From Yersinia mollaretii ATCC 43969 (GTDB lineage: Bacteria; Pseudomonadota; Gammaproteobacteria; Enterobacterales; Enterobacteriaceae): a DNA stretch of 64,000 nt. Positions 40,769-52,679 of this stretch are shown one piece after another (the stretch's first letter is position 1; every line of letters starts with the position of its first letter). Made by a program: the position numbers and the translations under genes. The notes under the pieces are model-generated. The model worked only from the letters and a program-made list of their open reading frames with translations. It did not search any database and was not told the DNA's origin. The stretch spans positions 4,278,001 to 4,342,000 of the forward strand of contig NZ_CP054043.1 of assembly GCF_013282725.1 (NCBI RefSeq), read 5' to 3'.

Positions 40769-42444
40769 CAGAGTGTTAGCACCACTTTCGCGGCCACGGC
40801 CAACTGGTAAAGAATGGTCGAGATGCCACGGGTGACTTCGATATTCTTCGATTCAAACTTCGGCAATACCATCAGTTCGTCGCCCGGTTCCAGTGTTTTG
40901 ACATCTTCAGCATTCAGCGCTTCGCCGCTTTGCTTAATCAAAATGACTTTGGTGTTGCTGGCTTTTTGCGTGTAGCCGCCCACCTTGGCGATGTAGTCAT
41001 CCGGACTCAGCCCTTTCTGCCAGCTCACTGCATTGGGGAACATCACTTCGCCGTGGATCATCACCAGCGAGGTTTTCTCTGGGATCTTAATGACGTCGCT
41101 GTCCTCCAGAATCACCTGATCAAGATTGCTTTCGCTGAGCACCACTTCCCCCTTTGGCACCACATTGCGGGCTTTGGAGACGAAACGGCTGATAAGTTGT
41201 GCTTCCTGCATCCGCAGACGGGCCTCTTCTGAGGTGGAAGATTGAGCGGATAAAGAGGCTTCTTCCAGTTTTTGCAGCGACAGATCAAGCATCTCTTTCT
41301 GGCGCAGTGCAACCGAGCGGCGGTAGAGCTGGATAGAGTCCATCTGTGACATGCTGTTTGGGCGAATTTTCGACAGTACCTGACGCATCGTCGCACCATA
41401 TGGCAACACCATGGCATGTTCGCCGGAGTGTGCGCCTTCAATTCTCACCTGAATGGTTCCGGAATAACGATCAGTGCTGATAATAAGTTTGTCGCCATCC
41501 TGCAATGAGCGGCCTGGCGCAGAGCTGAGCGGATAGTATTCACTGCGCTTGATGGTGCCCTGCTGACGGATAATGGTCATATGGGTCGCACCCGGTTTAG
41601 GGCGCGCCCAACTCAATGCTTCGGTCACCGGGATCGTGCTGTTGCGGAATTCAAAGTCATAGCTGTTGAACACTTCGCCTTCCACACTGAAGGTGTGCTG
41701 ACGCGGCCCGACCACGATAGTGTCGCCGTCAGAAAACTGTGATAACCCCAGATTGCCATTGAGTAAAAAGTCGTACAGATTGACCTGCGAACGCACACTT
41801 TTACCGCGTTTGATGCTGATATCCACATAACTGCCGCTCTGGGTATCAACCCCCCCCGCTTTGCTGAGGTAGGAGAGCAATGAGTCCGAGGCAACACCGC
41901 CATACAGACCGGGGTTGTTGACATAGCCAGTGACAAAAACTTTGACCGGCTGAGCCTGTAAGAGTGATGCATAGACATTCACGTTGGACTGATAGACCTG
42001 TTTGACCTTGTTCGTCACCACGCTATTTATCTGACTATTCGGGATGCCAACCACTTTCAGCGGGCCGACATTCGGCAGGAAGATATTGCCTTTCGGGTCC
42101 ACACTCAGCGCGCCTTCAAAATTGAACGCCCCCCACAACCGCACTTGGATCTGATCACCCAAGCTGACGACGTAGTTGGGATTAAAACCAATACTGGAGC
42201 CGCTGTCCGCCGCAGACACGGAAGTAAAGAGCTGCGCACCAAACATGCGGCTCATCACCATCGGCATCGCGGCCTGTGGGGGATCGTAAAACTGGCCGTC
42301 GTTATAGGCTTTCTGAGTTTGACCGGAGATTATCGACGGCAAAGGTGCCGCCCCCGTCATGTTCGGATCGGCATTCAGATCCACTGCCTGAGCTGATGTT
42401 GCCTGTAGGGCAATAATCAGAAGAACAGATTTCAATAATTTCAT
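40768..42444 (-). CDS. kpsD: capsule export protein KpsD
   Basis: 558 aa, the E. coli KpsD length. Signal peptide [20 protein letters not shown], then an OPX polysaccharide-export domain ([35 protein letters not shown]) followed by SLBB repeats and a coiled region (about 380-440). Periplasmic/outer-membrane part of the export channel. The start at 42444 is the signal-peptide Met; the frame extends upstream to a TTG without conservation. Confidence 0.92.
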   Translation of the reverse strand: MKLLKSVLLIIALQATSAQAVDLNADPNMTGAAPLPSIISGQTQKAYNDGQFYDPPQAAMPMVMSRMFGAQLFTSVSAADSGSSIGFNPNYVVSLGDQIQVRLWGAFNFEGALSVDPKGNIFLPNVGPLKVVGIPNSQINSVVTNKVKQVYQSNVNVYASLLQAQPVKVFVTGYVNNPGLYGGVASDSLLSYLSKAGGVDTQSGSYVDISIKRGKSVRSQVNLYDFLLNGNLGLSQFSDGDTIVVGPRQHTFSVEGEVFNSYDFEFRNSTIPVTEALSWARPKPGATHMTIIRQQGTIKRSEYYPLSSAPGRSLQDGDKLIISTDRYSGTIQVRIEGAHSGEHAMVLPYGATMRQVLSKIRPNSMSQMDSIQLYRRSVALRQKEMLDLSLQKLEEASLSAQSSTSEEARLRMQEAQLISRFVSKARNVVPKGEVVLSESNLDQVILEDSDVIKIPEKTSLVMIHGEVMFPNAVSWQKGLSPDDYIAKVGGYTQKASNTKVILIKQSGEALNAEDVKTLEPGDELMVLPKFESKNIEVTRGISTILYQLAVAAKVVLTL

Positions 42445-42508
42445 AGCATGCTCTGAGTGACTGCCTGCGGTTTTATCCCGACAAGCTAAGAATCGCGTTA
42501 ATACAGCG

Positions 42509-43681
42509 TCAGTCTTTATGATCATCAATTACCGCCAGCAATAACTTGACGGTGCCAAAGAGTAAGCAGCAAACCAGTAACCAGCTAATGAGCAGATACA
42601 GGCGATTGGGGAATGCAGACTCTTCAGGTAACTGCGGTGAGCTGATGACTGACAATACTTTCAGTTTTCTTGCCGCATCGACGCGGGTTTTCTCAATCGA
42701 TGTCAGGGTCAATTTGTAGATTTCGCCATCAAACTGCACCTTGGCTTTAATCTCTTCAAAATCCACCGCCATGCGGTTCAGCTTGTGACCATCAGGCGCG
42801 GTGATTTTGTTTTTTTCATTATCAATCTGAGTGGAGAGCGATTTAAGGGCATTCTGCGCACTGATGACCTGAGGAGCATCGTCACGAAGATACGTCAGCA
42901 GATTACGCAGCTCCGCTTCCATCTGAATCCGTTGGCTCACCAAGGTGTTGACCAACGAGGTCGCGGCTAAAGCCTGAGCTTCGGGATCAAGCACATTATT
43001 GCTGTTCTGATAAGTAAGTAGCTCGGTTTTACTGCGATTCAAACGCACACGCGCGGCTTGCATTTCATCTTCGGCAAACTGCAACTGCTCGCGGGCAATG
43101 CGGTGCGAGATCTCATTGATAAACTTTTCGGACTCTTTCAATACCGCCTGATTAAATGCTTCGGCAAATTCAGGTGAGAATCCTTGTGTCCCAAGAGTGA
43201 GCAGCCCCGTTTTATCGTCATAAACCACAGAAATACGGTCACGGTAATAATTGAGAAATTGTTCGCGGGTGGCCCCCTCAGAGAGATGATAGAAGAAATC
43301 CCAACCGCTCTGGCCGAAAGCTTGACGAAAATTAAGCTGCTTATCGAGAACACCCAACATATCAGGAGAGCTAATATACTCCTTCAAATAGAGGGCATCC
43401 TCGGCGGAACTGGGGTTGCCAGTGCCTAACAGCAAACCCACGTTCAGGTTACTGCCATTGATATCGCTGGACTGTTTGATGGCGACTTTAGATTCACTGA
43501 GGTAGCGTGGCTGGCTAAAAATCAGCAGGTAGAGAGCCAGCAACAGCATCGGTATCAGGATTATAATCTTGCCTAAATGGCGCTGTATCTTGGACAGATT
43601 CAAGTGTGATAGTCGCACACGCTTCAGCGCATCACCTGGCCAAGCCGACTTTACTTTTTCAATAAACATGGATTTCATCAT
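42509..43681 (-). CDS. kpsE: capsule export inner-membrane protein KpsE
   Basis: 390 aa polysaccharide co-polymerase-type protein: N-terminal TM (IIILIPMLLLALYLLIFSQPRYLSESKVAI), periplasmic coiled-coil domain (about 190-290), C-terminal TM (FPNRLYLLISWLLVCCLLFGTVKLLLA). Bridges KpsMT and KpsD. First gene of the minus-strand operon kpsE-D-C-S. Start 43681, or the next Met 3 nt downstream. Confidence 0.92.
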   Translation of the reverse strand: MMKSMFIEKVKSAWPGDALKRVRLSHLNLSKIQRHLGKIIILIPMLLLALYLLIFSQPRYLSESKVAIKQSSDINGSNLNVGLLLGTGNPSSAEDALYLKEYISSPDMLGVLDKQLNFRQAFGQSGWDFFYHLSEGATREQFLNYYRDRISVVYDDKTGLLTLGTQGFSPEFAEAFNQAVLKESEKFINEISHRIAREQLQFAEDEMQAARVRLNRSKTELLTYQNSNNVLDPEAQALAATSLVNTLVSQRIQMEAELRNLLTYLRDDAPQVISAQNALKSLSTQIDNEKNKITAPDGHKLNRMAVDFEEIKAKVQFDGEIYKLTLTSIEKTRVDAARKLKVLSVISSPQLPEESAFPNRLYLLISWLLVCCLLFGTVKLLLAVIDDHKD

Positions 43682-44225
43682 TTGTTATTTGCGCGGGTAT
43701 TTCCCCATCACGTTTAATGCAGTCATCAACAGAAAAATCTGATAATAAAGCGACCTTTTCCCAACAGACGTAAATTAGGTTCGCCGAACCTTGTATCATG
43801 TTCAATCACACATGTCACAGCAAAGAGTTAACCCTGTGGGTGAGCTAAAACCTAACCCATAAAATAGAGACATTTTTGTCAGCAAAACGCTAAATGAAGG
43901 GATGAATCTATAAAACTGCGGCTATAACATTGCAGCTACAATACGTTTAACTCTTATTCTTTCAACTGCGATACTTTCGGCTAAAATGGGTCAATAATTA
44001 TACCTTCATCTCGTTATCATTAATAAAGCTGACAACTTTGCATCTTATTCTGGCGATAGAAGATAAATAGTGGAAAACAAAAAAACACATATCTTTCCAA
44101 TAGATAGAGTATGGAAATCATGAGCCGAGGCAGTATAGAAACAATGGTCCACTAACACCAATTGAATAAATGTTACCAAATGTAACAGCCAAAGATTGAT
44201 AAAATTAAACTGCCGATTTTATTTG

Positions 44226-44239
44226 TAAGAATTTTCTCA
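44226..44239. promoter_or_regulatory. RcsAB-box-like site upstream of kpsE
   Basis: TAAGAATTTTCTCA matches the E. coli wza RcsAB box TAAGATTATTCTCA at 12 of 14 positions. 545 bp upstream of kpsE. Confidence 0.6.
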
Positions 44240-44321
44240 AGTGTAAATTACAATAACCTTAAAAGTCATGATAGTAAATATTTTCTATTTACAACCCTCT
44301 GGGAATGAATGAAGTGTAATG

Positions 44322-44335
44322 TACGAATTTTCCTA
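44322..44335. promoter_or_regulatory. second RcsAB-box-like site upstream of kpsE
   Basis: TACGAATTTTCCTA matches the RcsAB consensus TaAGaatatTCctA at 12 of 14 positions, 96 bp from the first box. Confidence 0.5.
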
Positions 44336-44548
44336 ATATTATTTCTGCAAAATATGTGATGTAAATAAGTCATATCGTCAGATCCGGTGGCTATTCATGC
44401 TCAGATGCTAAAGACATAAATATGACTTACCCATAGTTAATCAAATTGGGTAGCCAGCGGTACATTAAAGTTATAAATATTGAAACAATTGGTGTTGATA
44501 TTGTAGGCAGGCATTGAAGCATTGGAGAAGAGAATTAAGCAGAGAAAT

Positions 44549-44590
44549 CATGTTCCCCAACCTGATCGCGCGATCAGATTGGGGAACATG
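44549..44590. repeat. 42-bp near-perfect palindrome downstream of cysM
   Basis: 20 of 21 base pairs match with no loop: the outer arm CATGTTCCCCAA and the inner arm CTGATCGC are mirrored exactly, with one mismatch at 44561/44578. It begins 21 bp after the cysM stop. It may terminate cysM transcripts, but the T-run is weak and the length is unusual for a terminator. Confidence 0.7.
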
Positions 44591-44610
44591 CAATGGTCAG
44601 AATAACGCTG

Positions 44611-45492
44611 TTACTCAAACACCCCAGTCGATAAATACCTATCTCCACGATCACAAATAATCGCCACAATCACCGCTCCTGGGTTTTCGGCCGCGACTCG
44701 CAATGCTCCGGCGACCGCACCACCAGAGCTAACGCCACAGAAAATCCCCTCTTCCGTCGCAAGTCGGCGCATGGTCTGTTCGGCTGAGATCTGGGCGATA
44801 TCCAAAACTTGATCCACTAATTCAGGGCGAAAAATCCCCGGCATATATTCAGGCGACCAACGGCGAATACCGGGAATACTACTGCCCTCCGCCGGTTGCA
44901 GGCCGATAATGGTCACTTGCGGATTCTGGCTTTTCAGATACTGGCTGACACCGGTAATAGTGCCAGTGGTGCCCATGCTAGAGACAAAATGGCTCACTTT
45001 ACCCGCCGTCTGCTGCCAGATTTCTGGCCCAGTGCTGGTAAAATGGGCGTAAGGATTATCGGCATTATTAAACTGATCCAGCACCTTGCCCTGCCCCTCG
45101 GCCTGCATCATCAACGCCTGATCACGCGCGCCTTCCATGCCCTGCTCGCGGCTAACCAGAATCAACTCAGCCCCATAAGCGCGCATCGCCGCCTGACGTT
45201 CTTGGCTCATGTTTTCCGGCATCAATAATTTCAGCCGATACCCTTTCAGAGCCGCAATCATCGCCAGTGCAATCCCGGTATTGCCGCTGGTGGCCTCGAT
45301 CAACACATCACCCGGCACAATTTCCCCGCGCAACTCGGCCTGCTGGATCATGGCGAGGGCCGCGCGATCTTTGACCGACCCCGCTGGATTATTGCCCTCC
45401 AGTTTGACCCAAATCTCCGCGTTCAGCCCTTGGCTTAATCGTTGCAGTTTTACCAGTGGGGTGTTGCCGATGCATTGTTCAAGGGTCATCAC
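44611..45492 (-). CDS. cysM: cysteine synthase B
   Basis: 293 aa PLP enzyme; uses O-acetylserine with sulfide or thiosulfate (giving S-sulfocysteine). PLP Lys in [54 protein letters not shown] (CysM-specific). Last gene of the cysPTWAM cluster; a terminator-like hairpin separates it from cysA. Confidence 0.96.
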   Translation of the reverse strand: MMTLEQCIGNTPLVKLQRLSQGLNAEIWVKLEGNNPAGSVKDRAALAMIQQAELRGEIVPGDVLIEATSGNTGIALAMIAALKGYRLKLLMPENMSQERQAAMRAYGAELILVSREQGMEGARDQALMMQAEGQGKVLDQFNNADNPYAHFTSTGPEIWQQTAGKVSHFVSSMGTTGTITGVSQYLKSQNPQVTIIGLQPAEGSSIPGIRRWSPEYMPGIFRPELVDQVLDIAQISAEQTMRRLATEEGIFCGVSSGGAVAGALRVAAENPGAVIVAIICDRGDRYLSTGVFE

Positions 45493-45524
45493 TCTAAATT
45501 CCTAGCTAGAATTGATTTTAATAA

Positions 45525-45551
45525 AAGAAAAAGGCGGCTGTTAGGCCGCCT
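45525..45551 (-). terminator. terminator/attenuator between cysA and cysM
   Basis: On the minus strand AGGCGGC / GCCGCCT stem, 6-nt loop, then TTTTTC. It lies 27-53 bp after cysA and should reduce cysM transcription from the upstream promoter. Confidence 0.75.
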
Positions 45552-45577
45552 CTGTTTGCCATAGGCAGAAAAACTTA

Positions 45578-46669
45578 TCAGGCGCTTTGGGCTAAAGCAA
45601 TGGGTTGCAATAATTGATCGCCAGAATACAAGCGAGCATTCAATCCACCCACGTAATAGCGATTACCGCGCACTGGGGCGTCGATATTGCCTTCCGGCAG
45701 CACGACACTGATAGGATCTTGATGCCAACCAATAGGTTGCACGGTCAATTGCCAGAAATGACCACGCGGGCTAACTTCCAGCACCTGCACCGGCAGTGGG
45801 CAGCGATCACTCGATTGAGTGCTGACCTCCATCTCCCATGGGCGCAGGAACAGATCCACACTGCCCTGATGCATTGGGGCCAAGTCCAGCGGCCAGTGAT
45901 GCGCGCCAATATAGAGCTGCGAACCTCGGATCTCTCCGCTCAAGCGATTCACTTCCCCCAAGAATTCCAGCACAAAACGGGTGGCTGGGTCGCGCCACAC
46001 TTCATCTGGCGTACCAACTTGCTCGATATTACCCTGACTCATCACCACCACGCGATCCGCCACTTCCATCGCCTCTTCTTGATCGTGGGTGACGAAGACG
46101 CTGGTGAATTTCAACTCTTCATGCAACTGGCGCAACCAGCGGCGCAGCTCTTTACGCACCTGCGCATCCAGCGCGCCGAAAGGTTCATCCAGCAACAGAA
46201 TTTGTGGTTCCACCGCCAGCGCCCGTGCTAAAGCAACACGCTGTTTCTGGCCGCCGGAGAGCTGTGATGGATAGCGACTCGCCAGATGGCCTAATTGTAC
46301 CATCTCCAGTAACTGCGCCACTTTCTGTTTGATGGCTGCCGCATTGGGGCGCTCACGGCGCGGTAACACCGTCAGACCAAAAGCGATGTTATCGAACACC
46401 GTCATATGGCGGAATAACGCGTAATGCTGGAACACAAAACCCACGCGCCGATCACGGGCATGGAGGCGGCTGACATCAGTGCCGTGGAAACTTAGCCGCC
46501 CGGCGTTTTGGTTTTCCAATCCAGCGATAATGCGCAGCAAGGTGGTTTTCCCCGAACCGGACGGGCCGAGCAGCGCCACCATCTGGCCAGAAGGAATATC
46601 AAGCTGGATGTTGTTCAGTACCTTGGTGCGACCAAAATACTTGCTGATATTATCAATCTCAATGCTCAT
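45578..46669 (-). CDS. cysA: sulfate/thiosulfate ABC transporter ATPase CysA
   Basis: 363 aa. Walker [19 protein letters not shown], signature [16 protein letters not shown], Walker [14 protein letters not shown]-loop VTHDQEEA, plus a C-terminal TOBE-like domain ([12 protein letters not shown]). Start 46669 (MSIEIDN) matches E. coli; upstream in-frame codons lie in cysW. Overlaps cysW by 11 nt. Confidence 0.96.
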   Translation of the reverse strand: MSIEIDNISKYFGRTKVLNNIQLDIPSGQMVALLGPSGSGKTTLLRIIAGLENQNAGRLSFHGTDVSRLHARDRRVGFVFQHYALFRHMTVFDNIAFGLTVLPRRERPNAAAIKQKVAQLLEMVQLGHLASRYPSQLSGGQKQRVALARALAVEPQILLLDEPFGALDAQVRKELRRWLRQLHEELKFTSVFVTHDQEEAMEVADRVVVMSQGNIEQVGTPDEVWRDPATRFVLEFLGEVNRLSGEIRGSQLYIGAHHWPLDLAPMHQGSVDLFLRPWEMEVSTQSSDRCPLPVQVLEVSPRGHFWQLTVQPIGWHQDPISVVLPEGNIDAPVRGNRYYVGGLNARLYSGDQLLQPIALAQSA

Positions 46670-47534
46670 GCTTTTGCTCCTGTTCGAGACGAACAACCTG
46701 ACGCGCTAAGCGCCATTGCAGGCCGCTTTTCAGAAAAAGGGTCACTATTGCCATCAGGGTCAATAATGCGGCGGCGGTAAAGGCCCCGGCAGTATTGTAA
46801 TCCTGATGCAACAGCTCAACTTGCAGCGGCAAGGTGTAGGTCTCGCCACGAATAGAACCAGATACCACGGAGACCGCCCCAAACTCGCCAATGGCGCGGG
46901 CATTGGTCAACACCACGCCATACAGCAGCGCCCAGCGAATGTTGGGCAAGGTGACGCGGCGGAACATTTGCCAGCCGGAGGCACCGAGCAGCACAGCGGC
47001 TTCATCTTCCTGACTGCCTTGACTCATCATCACCGGCACCAGTTCACGCACCACAAATGGGCAGGTGACGAAGATGGTCACCAGCACCATGCCGGGCCAA
47101 GAGAACATCAGTTGGATATCATGCGAATCCAACCAGCCGCCGACTACCCCGTTCGAGCCGTAAAACAGCAGGTACATCAGGCCCGCCACCACCGGCGAAA
47201 CCGCAAACGGGATATCAATCAGCGTCATCAATAACTGGCGGCCGGGGAAGACAAACCGTGTCACCAACCAAGCCAATACCACACCAAACACCAGATTCAC
47301 CGGCACGGTAATCAGCGCCACCAGCACGGTGAGCCAAATGGCGTGCAACATATCTGGGTCGAGTAAATTCTGCCCCACCACCGCCATCCCTTTCGAGAAG
47401 GCGGTGATGAAGATCCACACCATCGGGATTACCAGCAGCAAGAATGAGAACAGTGCGCCGATAGCAATTAGGGTCCATTTTCCCCAGTTGATCGGAGGGC
47501 GGGCCACGCCGTTAAACTCGGTGATATCCGCCAT
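46659..47534 (-). CDS. cysW: sulfate/thiosulfate permease CysW
   Basis: 291 aa, six-TM ABC permease with the cytoplasmic EAA loop ([31 protein letters not shown]). Forms the channel with CysT. ATG 47534 coincides with the last base of cysT. Confidence 0.95.
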   Translation of the reverse strand: MADITEFNGVARPPINWGKWTLIAIGALFSFLLLVIPMVWIFITAFSKGMAVVGQNLLDPDMLHAIWLTVLVALITVPVNLVFGVVLAWLVTRFVFPGRQLLMTLIDIPFAVSPVVAGLMYLLFYGSNGVVGGWLDSHDIQLMFSWPGMVLVTIFVTCPFVVRELVPVMMSQGSQEDEAAVLLGASGWQMFRRVTLPNIRWALLYGVVLTNARAIGEFGAVSVVSGSIRGETYTLPLQVELLHQDYNTAGAFTAAALLTLMAIVTLFLKSGLQWRLARQVVRLEQEQKHEH

Positions 47535-48367
47535 CAGTGCCCACCTATCCGCCGACCAAAGCGGCTTTGTAACGTGTTAATCCCGAACAGCAACACCAGT
47601 GATACCGCCAGAATAACCGAGGCAATCGCACTGGCCGCCGGGTAATCAAATTCTTGCAAGCGGATGAAGATCATCAGCGAGGTGACTTCGGTTTTCCACG
47701 CGATGTTGCCAGCGATAAAGATAACTGCACCGAACTCGCCCAAACTGCGGGTGAAGGATAACGCCGTCCCTGCCAGCAGTGCCGGAGCCAGTTCGGGCAT
47801 CACCACCAGACGGAAGCTCTGCCAGCGGCTGGCACCTAGGGTTTCAGCCGCCTCTTCGTATTCCGGCCCCAACTCTTCCAGCACCGGTTGCACCGTGCGC
47901 ACCACAAACGGCAAGCTGGTAAAAGCCATCGCGACGGCAATCCCTAACCATGTGAAGGAAACTTTGATGCCAAACTCGTTTAACCAAGCCCCATACCAGC
48001 CGGTGGTGGAGAACAGGGTCGCCAGTGTCAAACCAGCCACGGCGGTCGGTAAGGCGAACGGTAAATCCATCAGGCCATCAAGCAAACTGCGACCGGGGAA
48101 TTGATAGCGGGTCAAAATCCACGCCATCAACATGCCAAAGACCGCATTAAAAATACTCGCCACGCCGGCGGCCAGTAAGGTCACTTTATAAGCGGCAACC
48201 ACCTGAGGGTTAGTTATCACCTCCCAGTACTGCGCCCAACTCATCTGTGCGACCTGCATCACTAACGCGCTGAGCGGTAATAATAAGATCAGGCAGGTGT
48301 AAAGCAGGCTGCTCCCCAGACTGAGGGTAAATCCGGGCAGAACCCGTTTACTGGATGCCGACAACAT
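47534..48367 (-). CDS. cysT: sulfate/thiosulfate permease CysT (CysU)
   Basis: 277 aa, six-TM ABC permease with EAA loop EYEEAAETLGASRWQSFRLVVMPELAPALLAG. ATG 48367 overlaps the cysP stop by one base (TAATG), indicating translational coupling. Confidence 0.95.
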   Translation of the reverse strand: MLSASSKRVLPGFTLSLGSSLLYTCLILLLPLSALVMQVAQMSWAQYWEVITNPQVVAAYKVTLLAAGVASIFNAVFGMLMAWILTRYQFPGRSLLDGLMDLPFALPTAVAGLTLATLFSTTGWYGAWLNEFGIKVSFTWLGIAVAMAFTSLPFVVRTVQPVLEELGPEYEEAAETLGASRWQSFRLVVMPELAPALLAGTALSFTRSLGEFGAVIFIAGNIAWKTEVTSLMIFIRLQEFDYPAASAIASVILAVSLVLLFGINTLQSRFGRRIGGH

Positions 48368-49395
48368 TACTGATGCCCTTCCGCTAACAATTTATCCAAC
48401 ACGCCACCCGTCACGAAATGGGTACTCATCACTTGTGGCCAGCTACCGAATTGCTCTTCAACGCGGAACAGCTGGGTTTCAGGGAATTGGGATTTGGCCG
48501 CTTCCATCGCTTTTTTATCGTAAACACGGTAGTTGAAACTGGTGATGACCTGCTGTGCTGCCGGGCTGTAGAGATAGTTGAGGTAAGCTTTGGCCGCTTT
48601 TTCAGTGCCATTCTTCTCCACATTTTTGTCTACCCACGCCACTGGGAACTCCGCCAGAATATCGACTGGCGGGACAATGACTTCATATTTGTCACTGCCA
48701 TATTCTTTGCGGATATTATTCACTTCAGACTCGAAGCTGATCAGCACATCACCCAAACCGCGTTCGACGAAAGTGGTGGTCGCCCCCCGGCCGCCAGTAT
48801 CAAATACCACCACATTGCTCAGGAAGCGCTTCATCCAGTCGCGAGTTTTTGCTTCATCTTTGCCATTGGCTTGTTGTGTCGCGCCCCATGCTGCCAGATA
48901 GGTGTAGCGGCCATTGCCGGAGGTTTTGGGATTTGGGAACACCAGCTTCACATCTTCGCGCACCAAATCATCCCAGTTGTGGATATTCTTTGGGTTGTCC
49001 TTGCGCACCAAGAAGGCCATGGTGGAGTAGAATGGCGAGCTGTTGTTGGGCAAGCGGGCCTGCCAGTCAGCCGGAATGAGATTGCCGCGATCATGCAGGA
49101 TTTGGACATCAGTGACTTGGTTATAGGTCACCACATCGGCTTTCAAGCCTTGCAAGATAGCCAGTGCCTGCTTGGAGGAGCCAGCATGGGACTGTTTGAT
49201 GGTCAGTTTGTCGCCCGGATTTTGTTGCTCCCACTGTTGCTGGAAGCCCGGATTCAATGCGGTGAATAACTCGCGGGAGACATCATAAGAGCTGTTGAGC
49301 AGCTCAGTGGCAGAGGCGGTTGTGCTGCCGAAAATTAACGCGCTTAATAAGGCGACTCGGGTCCATCCATTTGTCTTCACTGAAGCCTGTTTCAT
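48367..49395 (-). CDS. cysP: thiosulfate/sulfate-binding protein CysP
   Basis: 342 aa periplasmic substrate-binding protein; signal peptide to about residue 29 ([15 protein letters not shown]). Mature motifs [44 protein letters not shown] and [13 protein letters not shown] are CysP/Sbp type. First gene of the operon; the upstream 110 bp are AT-rich with repeated GTTATA blocks (about 49476-49500) suited to a CysB-activated promoter. Confidence 0.95.
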   Translation of the reverse strand: MKQASVKTNGWTRVALLSALIFGSTTASATELLNSSYDVSRELFTALNPGFQQQWEQQNPGDKLTIKQSHAGSSKQALAILQGLKADVVTYNQVTDVQILHDRGNLIPADWQARLPNNSSPFYSTMAFLVRKDNPKNIHNWDDLVREDVKLVFPNPKTSGNGRYTYLAAWGATQQANGKDEAKTRDWMKRFLSNVVVFDTGGRGATTTFVERGLGDVLISFESEVNNIRKEYGSDKYEVIVPPVDILAEFPVAWVDKNVEKNGTEKAAKAYLNYLYSPAAQQVITSFNYRVYDKKAMEAAKSQFPETQLFRVEEQFGSWPQVMSTHFVTGGVLDKLLAEGHQ

Positions 49396-49598
49396 TCTGC
49401 ACCTTATCCACTGAGTTCATTCGGCCGGCATGTTATAAATGTTAACAGTGCCCTTCATATGTTCAGTGTATTTATAACTAGGCGCATACCTATAACGCTT
49501 TTATATACCGTTTAGTGATGTTCAAGTATCAAATGCTCTAAGCCAGTCACACCGCAGGTCGCCAGCCACCCCATTTGCCGGTCCTCTAATAATGAAAA

Positions 49599-49620
49599 GC
49601 CCAGCCGACCTGCGCTGGGC
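49599..49620 (-). terminator. candidate terminator downstream of nanT
   Basis: GCCCAGC / GCTGGGC stem with an 8-nt loop; on the minus strand it is followed by TTTTCATTATT. About 190 bp downstream of the nanT stop. Confidence 0.55.
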
Positions 49621-49680
49621 AATAAAACAGACTTATTGAGGTTATTGGCAAAGTGCCAGCGGCGGTGAGAACAGGCGGAT

Positions 49681-49746
49681 CGTAAAGACGCCGTCAATCC
49701 ATCCATGGAGGCTCGAGCCGCGCCATCCCTGGCGCGGACGCTTTAC
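49681..49746. repeat. structured intergenic repeat-like segment
   Basis: Nested inverted repeats: outer GTAAAG / CTTTAC (49682-49687 with 49741-49746), inner CCGCGCCA-TCCC-TGGCGCGG, plus palindromic TCCATGGA and CTCGAG. The 49396-49809 region has no convincing gene; this is probably a dispersed intergenic element, unnamed here. Confidence 0.5.
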
Positions 49747-49809
49747 TCTTCCGACTATCCTCACCGTTTCCGATCGAGTCATCGGGGCTTGTCAGCGGCA
49801 TGACTTATT

Positions 49810-51522
<1,713 letters not shown>

Positions 51523-51673
51523 CTAATTCAATCACAATGTGTCGAAAACGTGACAAAGATGGCGAAATGCTAGTGTGCGTGGAAGAGGCAACAGGATCGT
51601 GGGGTGTTGACCTCCGCTAGTGGAATATCTCCGCAGCAGAGGCTTGATATTACAGCAGGAAATGCATTACCGA

Positions 51674-52552
51674 TCATCCATTTTGGCTGACCGCTTGGGT
51701 AGTTTTGCGCTTAATGCTCTCCGCCTGCGCCGGATCCGCTTTGACCAGCAAGGCGTAAATCAAGTCCAGCACAAAGAGCTGCGCAATTTTGGTGCCGATG
51801 GAGTCCCCCTGTAGCTGCCCCTGACGGTTGCCGTTAATCAGCACATAATCCGCCAGCTCAGTAATGGTAGAGCCCATATTGTGAGTCAATGCCACAGTGG
51901 TGGCCCCAGCCTGCTTAGCCAGCTTCAGGGCTTGCACGGTTTCAGCCGACGTCCCTGAGTGACTGATGCCAATCGCCACATCACCGGGGCGCATCAGCGA
52001 GGCTTGCATATACATAAAATGGTTATTGGTCGCCGCATCCACCCGCAGCCCAATTCGCATTAATTTGCCTTTGGCATCTTCTGCCGTGATGCCGGAAGAG
52101 CCAACACCAAAAATGCAGATTCGATCGGCCGGGCGCAGTAACTTAACCACCTGCTCGACACTCTCGATAGAGAGCAGGTTTAGGGTTTCAGATAACACAT
52201 TATTAATTGCCGACTGTAACTTAGTGCCAATCGCCAGCGCATCATCGCCCTCTTGCACATCCGCATCCAATAGACTGTTTTCACTGTGATGGCGAGTCGC
52301 CACTTCAATGGCCAAGTCCATTTTAAAATCCTGAAATCCTTTATAACCCAGCGTCCGGCAGAAGCGGATGATGGTGGCTTCGCCGGCCTGCGTCTGCGAG
52401 GAGAGATCGGCAATGGAGAGGTGAGTTACTTTAGCGGGTTCCGCCAGAATATAGGCCGCAATTCGCTGGGCTGAGCGTGTCAGGCTATTTTGCATTGCAC
52501 CCAAGGCATCAAGAATTTTACCCGGCTTAAAACGGGGAGCACCAGTCTTCAC
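51674..52552 (-). CDS. nanR: RpiR/MurR-family regulator of sialic acid catabolism
   Basis: 292 aa. N-terminal HTH_6 (LIFRFCRTLGYKGFQDFK-type region: GEATIIRFCRTLGYKGFQDFKMDL) and C-terminal SIS sugar-phosphate-binding domain (FGVGSSGITAEDAKGKLMRIG, GISHSGTSAETVQALKLAKQAGATTVALTHN). Equivalent in position and family to SiaR/NanR of Haemophilus and Vibrio, unlike the GntR-type NanR of E. coli. GTG start with GAGG upstream. Likely ligand: ManNAc-6-P or GlcN-6-P. Proposed to bind the three GGAGT-N3-ACTCC sites. The symbol is by function, not orthology to E. coli. Confidence 0.82.
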   Translation of the reverse strand: MKTGAPRFKPGKILDALGAMQNSLTRSAQRIAAYILAEPAKVTHLSIADLSSQTQAGEATIIRFCRTLGYKGFQDFKMDLAIEVATRHHSENSLLDADVQEGDDALAIGTKLQSAINNVLSETLNLLSIESVEQVVKLLRPADRICIFGVGSSGITAEDAKGKLMRIGLRVDAATNNHFMYMQASLMRPGDVAIGISHSGTSAETVQALKLAKQAGATTVALTHNMGSTITELADYVLINGNRQGQLQGDSIGTKIAQLFVLDLIYALLVKADPAQAESIKRKTTQAVSQNG

Positions 52553-52679
52553 GCGGACACCTCAAGGGAAAGAGAATTGATAAACAGGAGACATATCTGG
52601 GCGGCATCATGACATAATTGGCCCATTTGGTGAAGAAGAATGGCGATGTTATGCGGGATGCATTCCATAAAAAATCCAT

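Larger units (their letters stand above)
43682..44548 (-). promoter_or_regulatory. long AT-rich region upstream of kpsE
   Basis: About 870 bp without a gene between kpsE and the cysM-side palindrome. No ops/JUMPstart is visible on the minus strand, unlike the kpsM side. Two RcsAB-like boxes lie here (44226-44239, 44322-44335). The length and AT content suit a silenced, multiply regulated capsule promoter; the promoter itself is not assigned. Confidence 0.5.

Noticed and set aside
43682..44548. JUMPstart/ops element before kpsE
   Set aside because: Searched by eye for CTACCGCC (minus-strand ops) and found none.
48418..49269. 283-codon frame antisense to cysP
   Set aside because: Shadow of a well-conserved gene; no independent motif or start signal. 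The same applies to the 205-codon frame over cysA and the 239-codon frame over ligA.
49512..49706. 64-codon minus-strand frame between cysP and nanT
   Set aside because: Overlaps hairpin-rich repeat DNA; no recognisable motif or good start.
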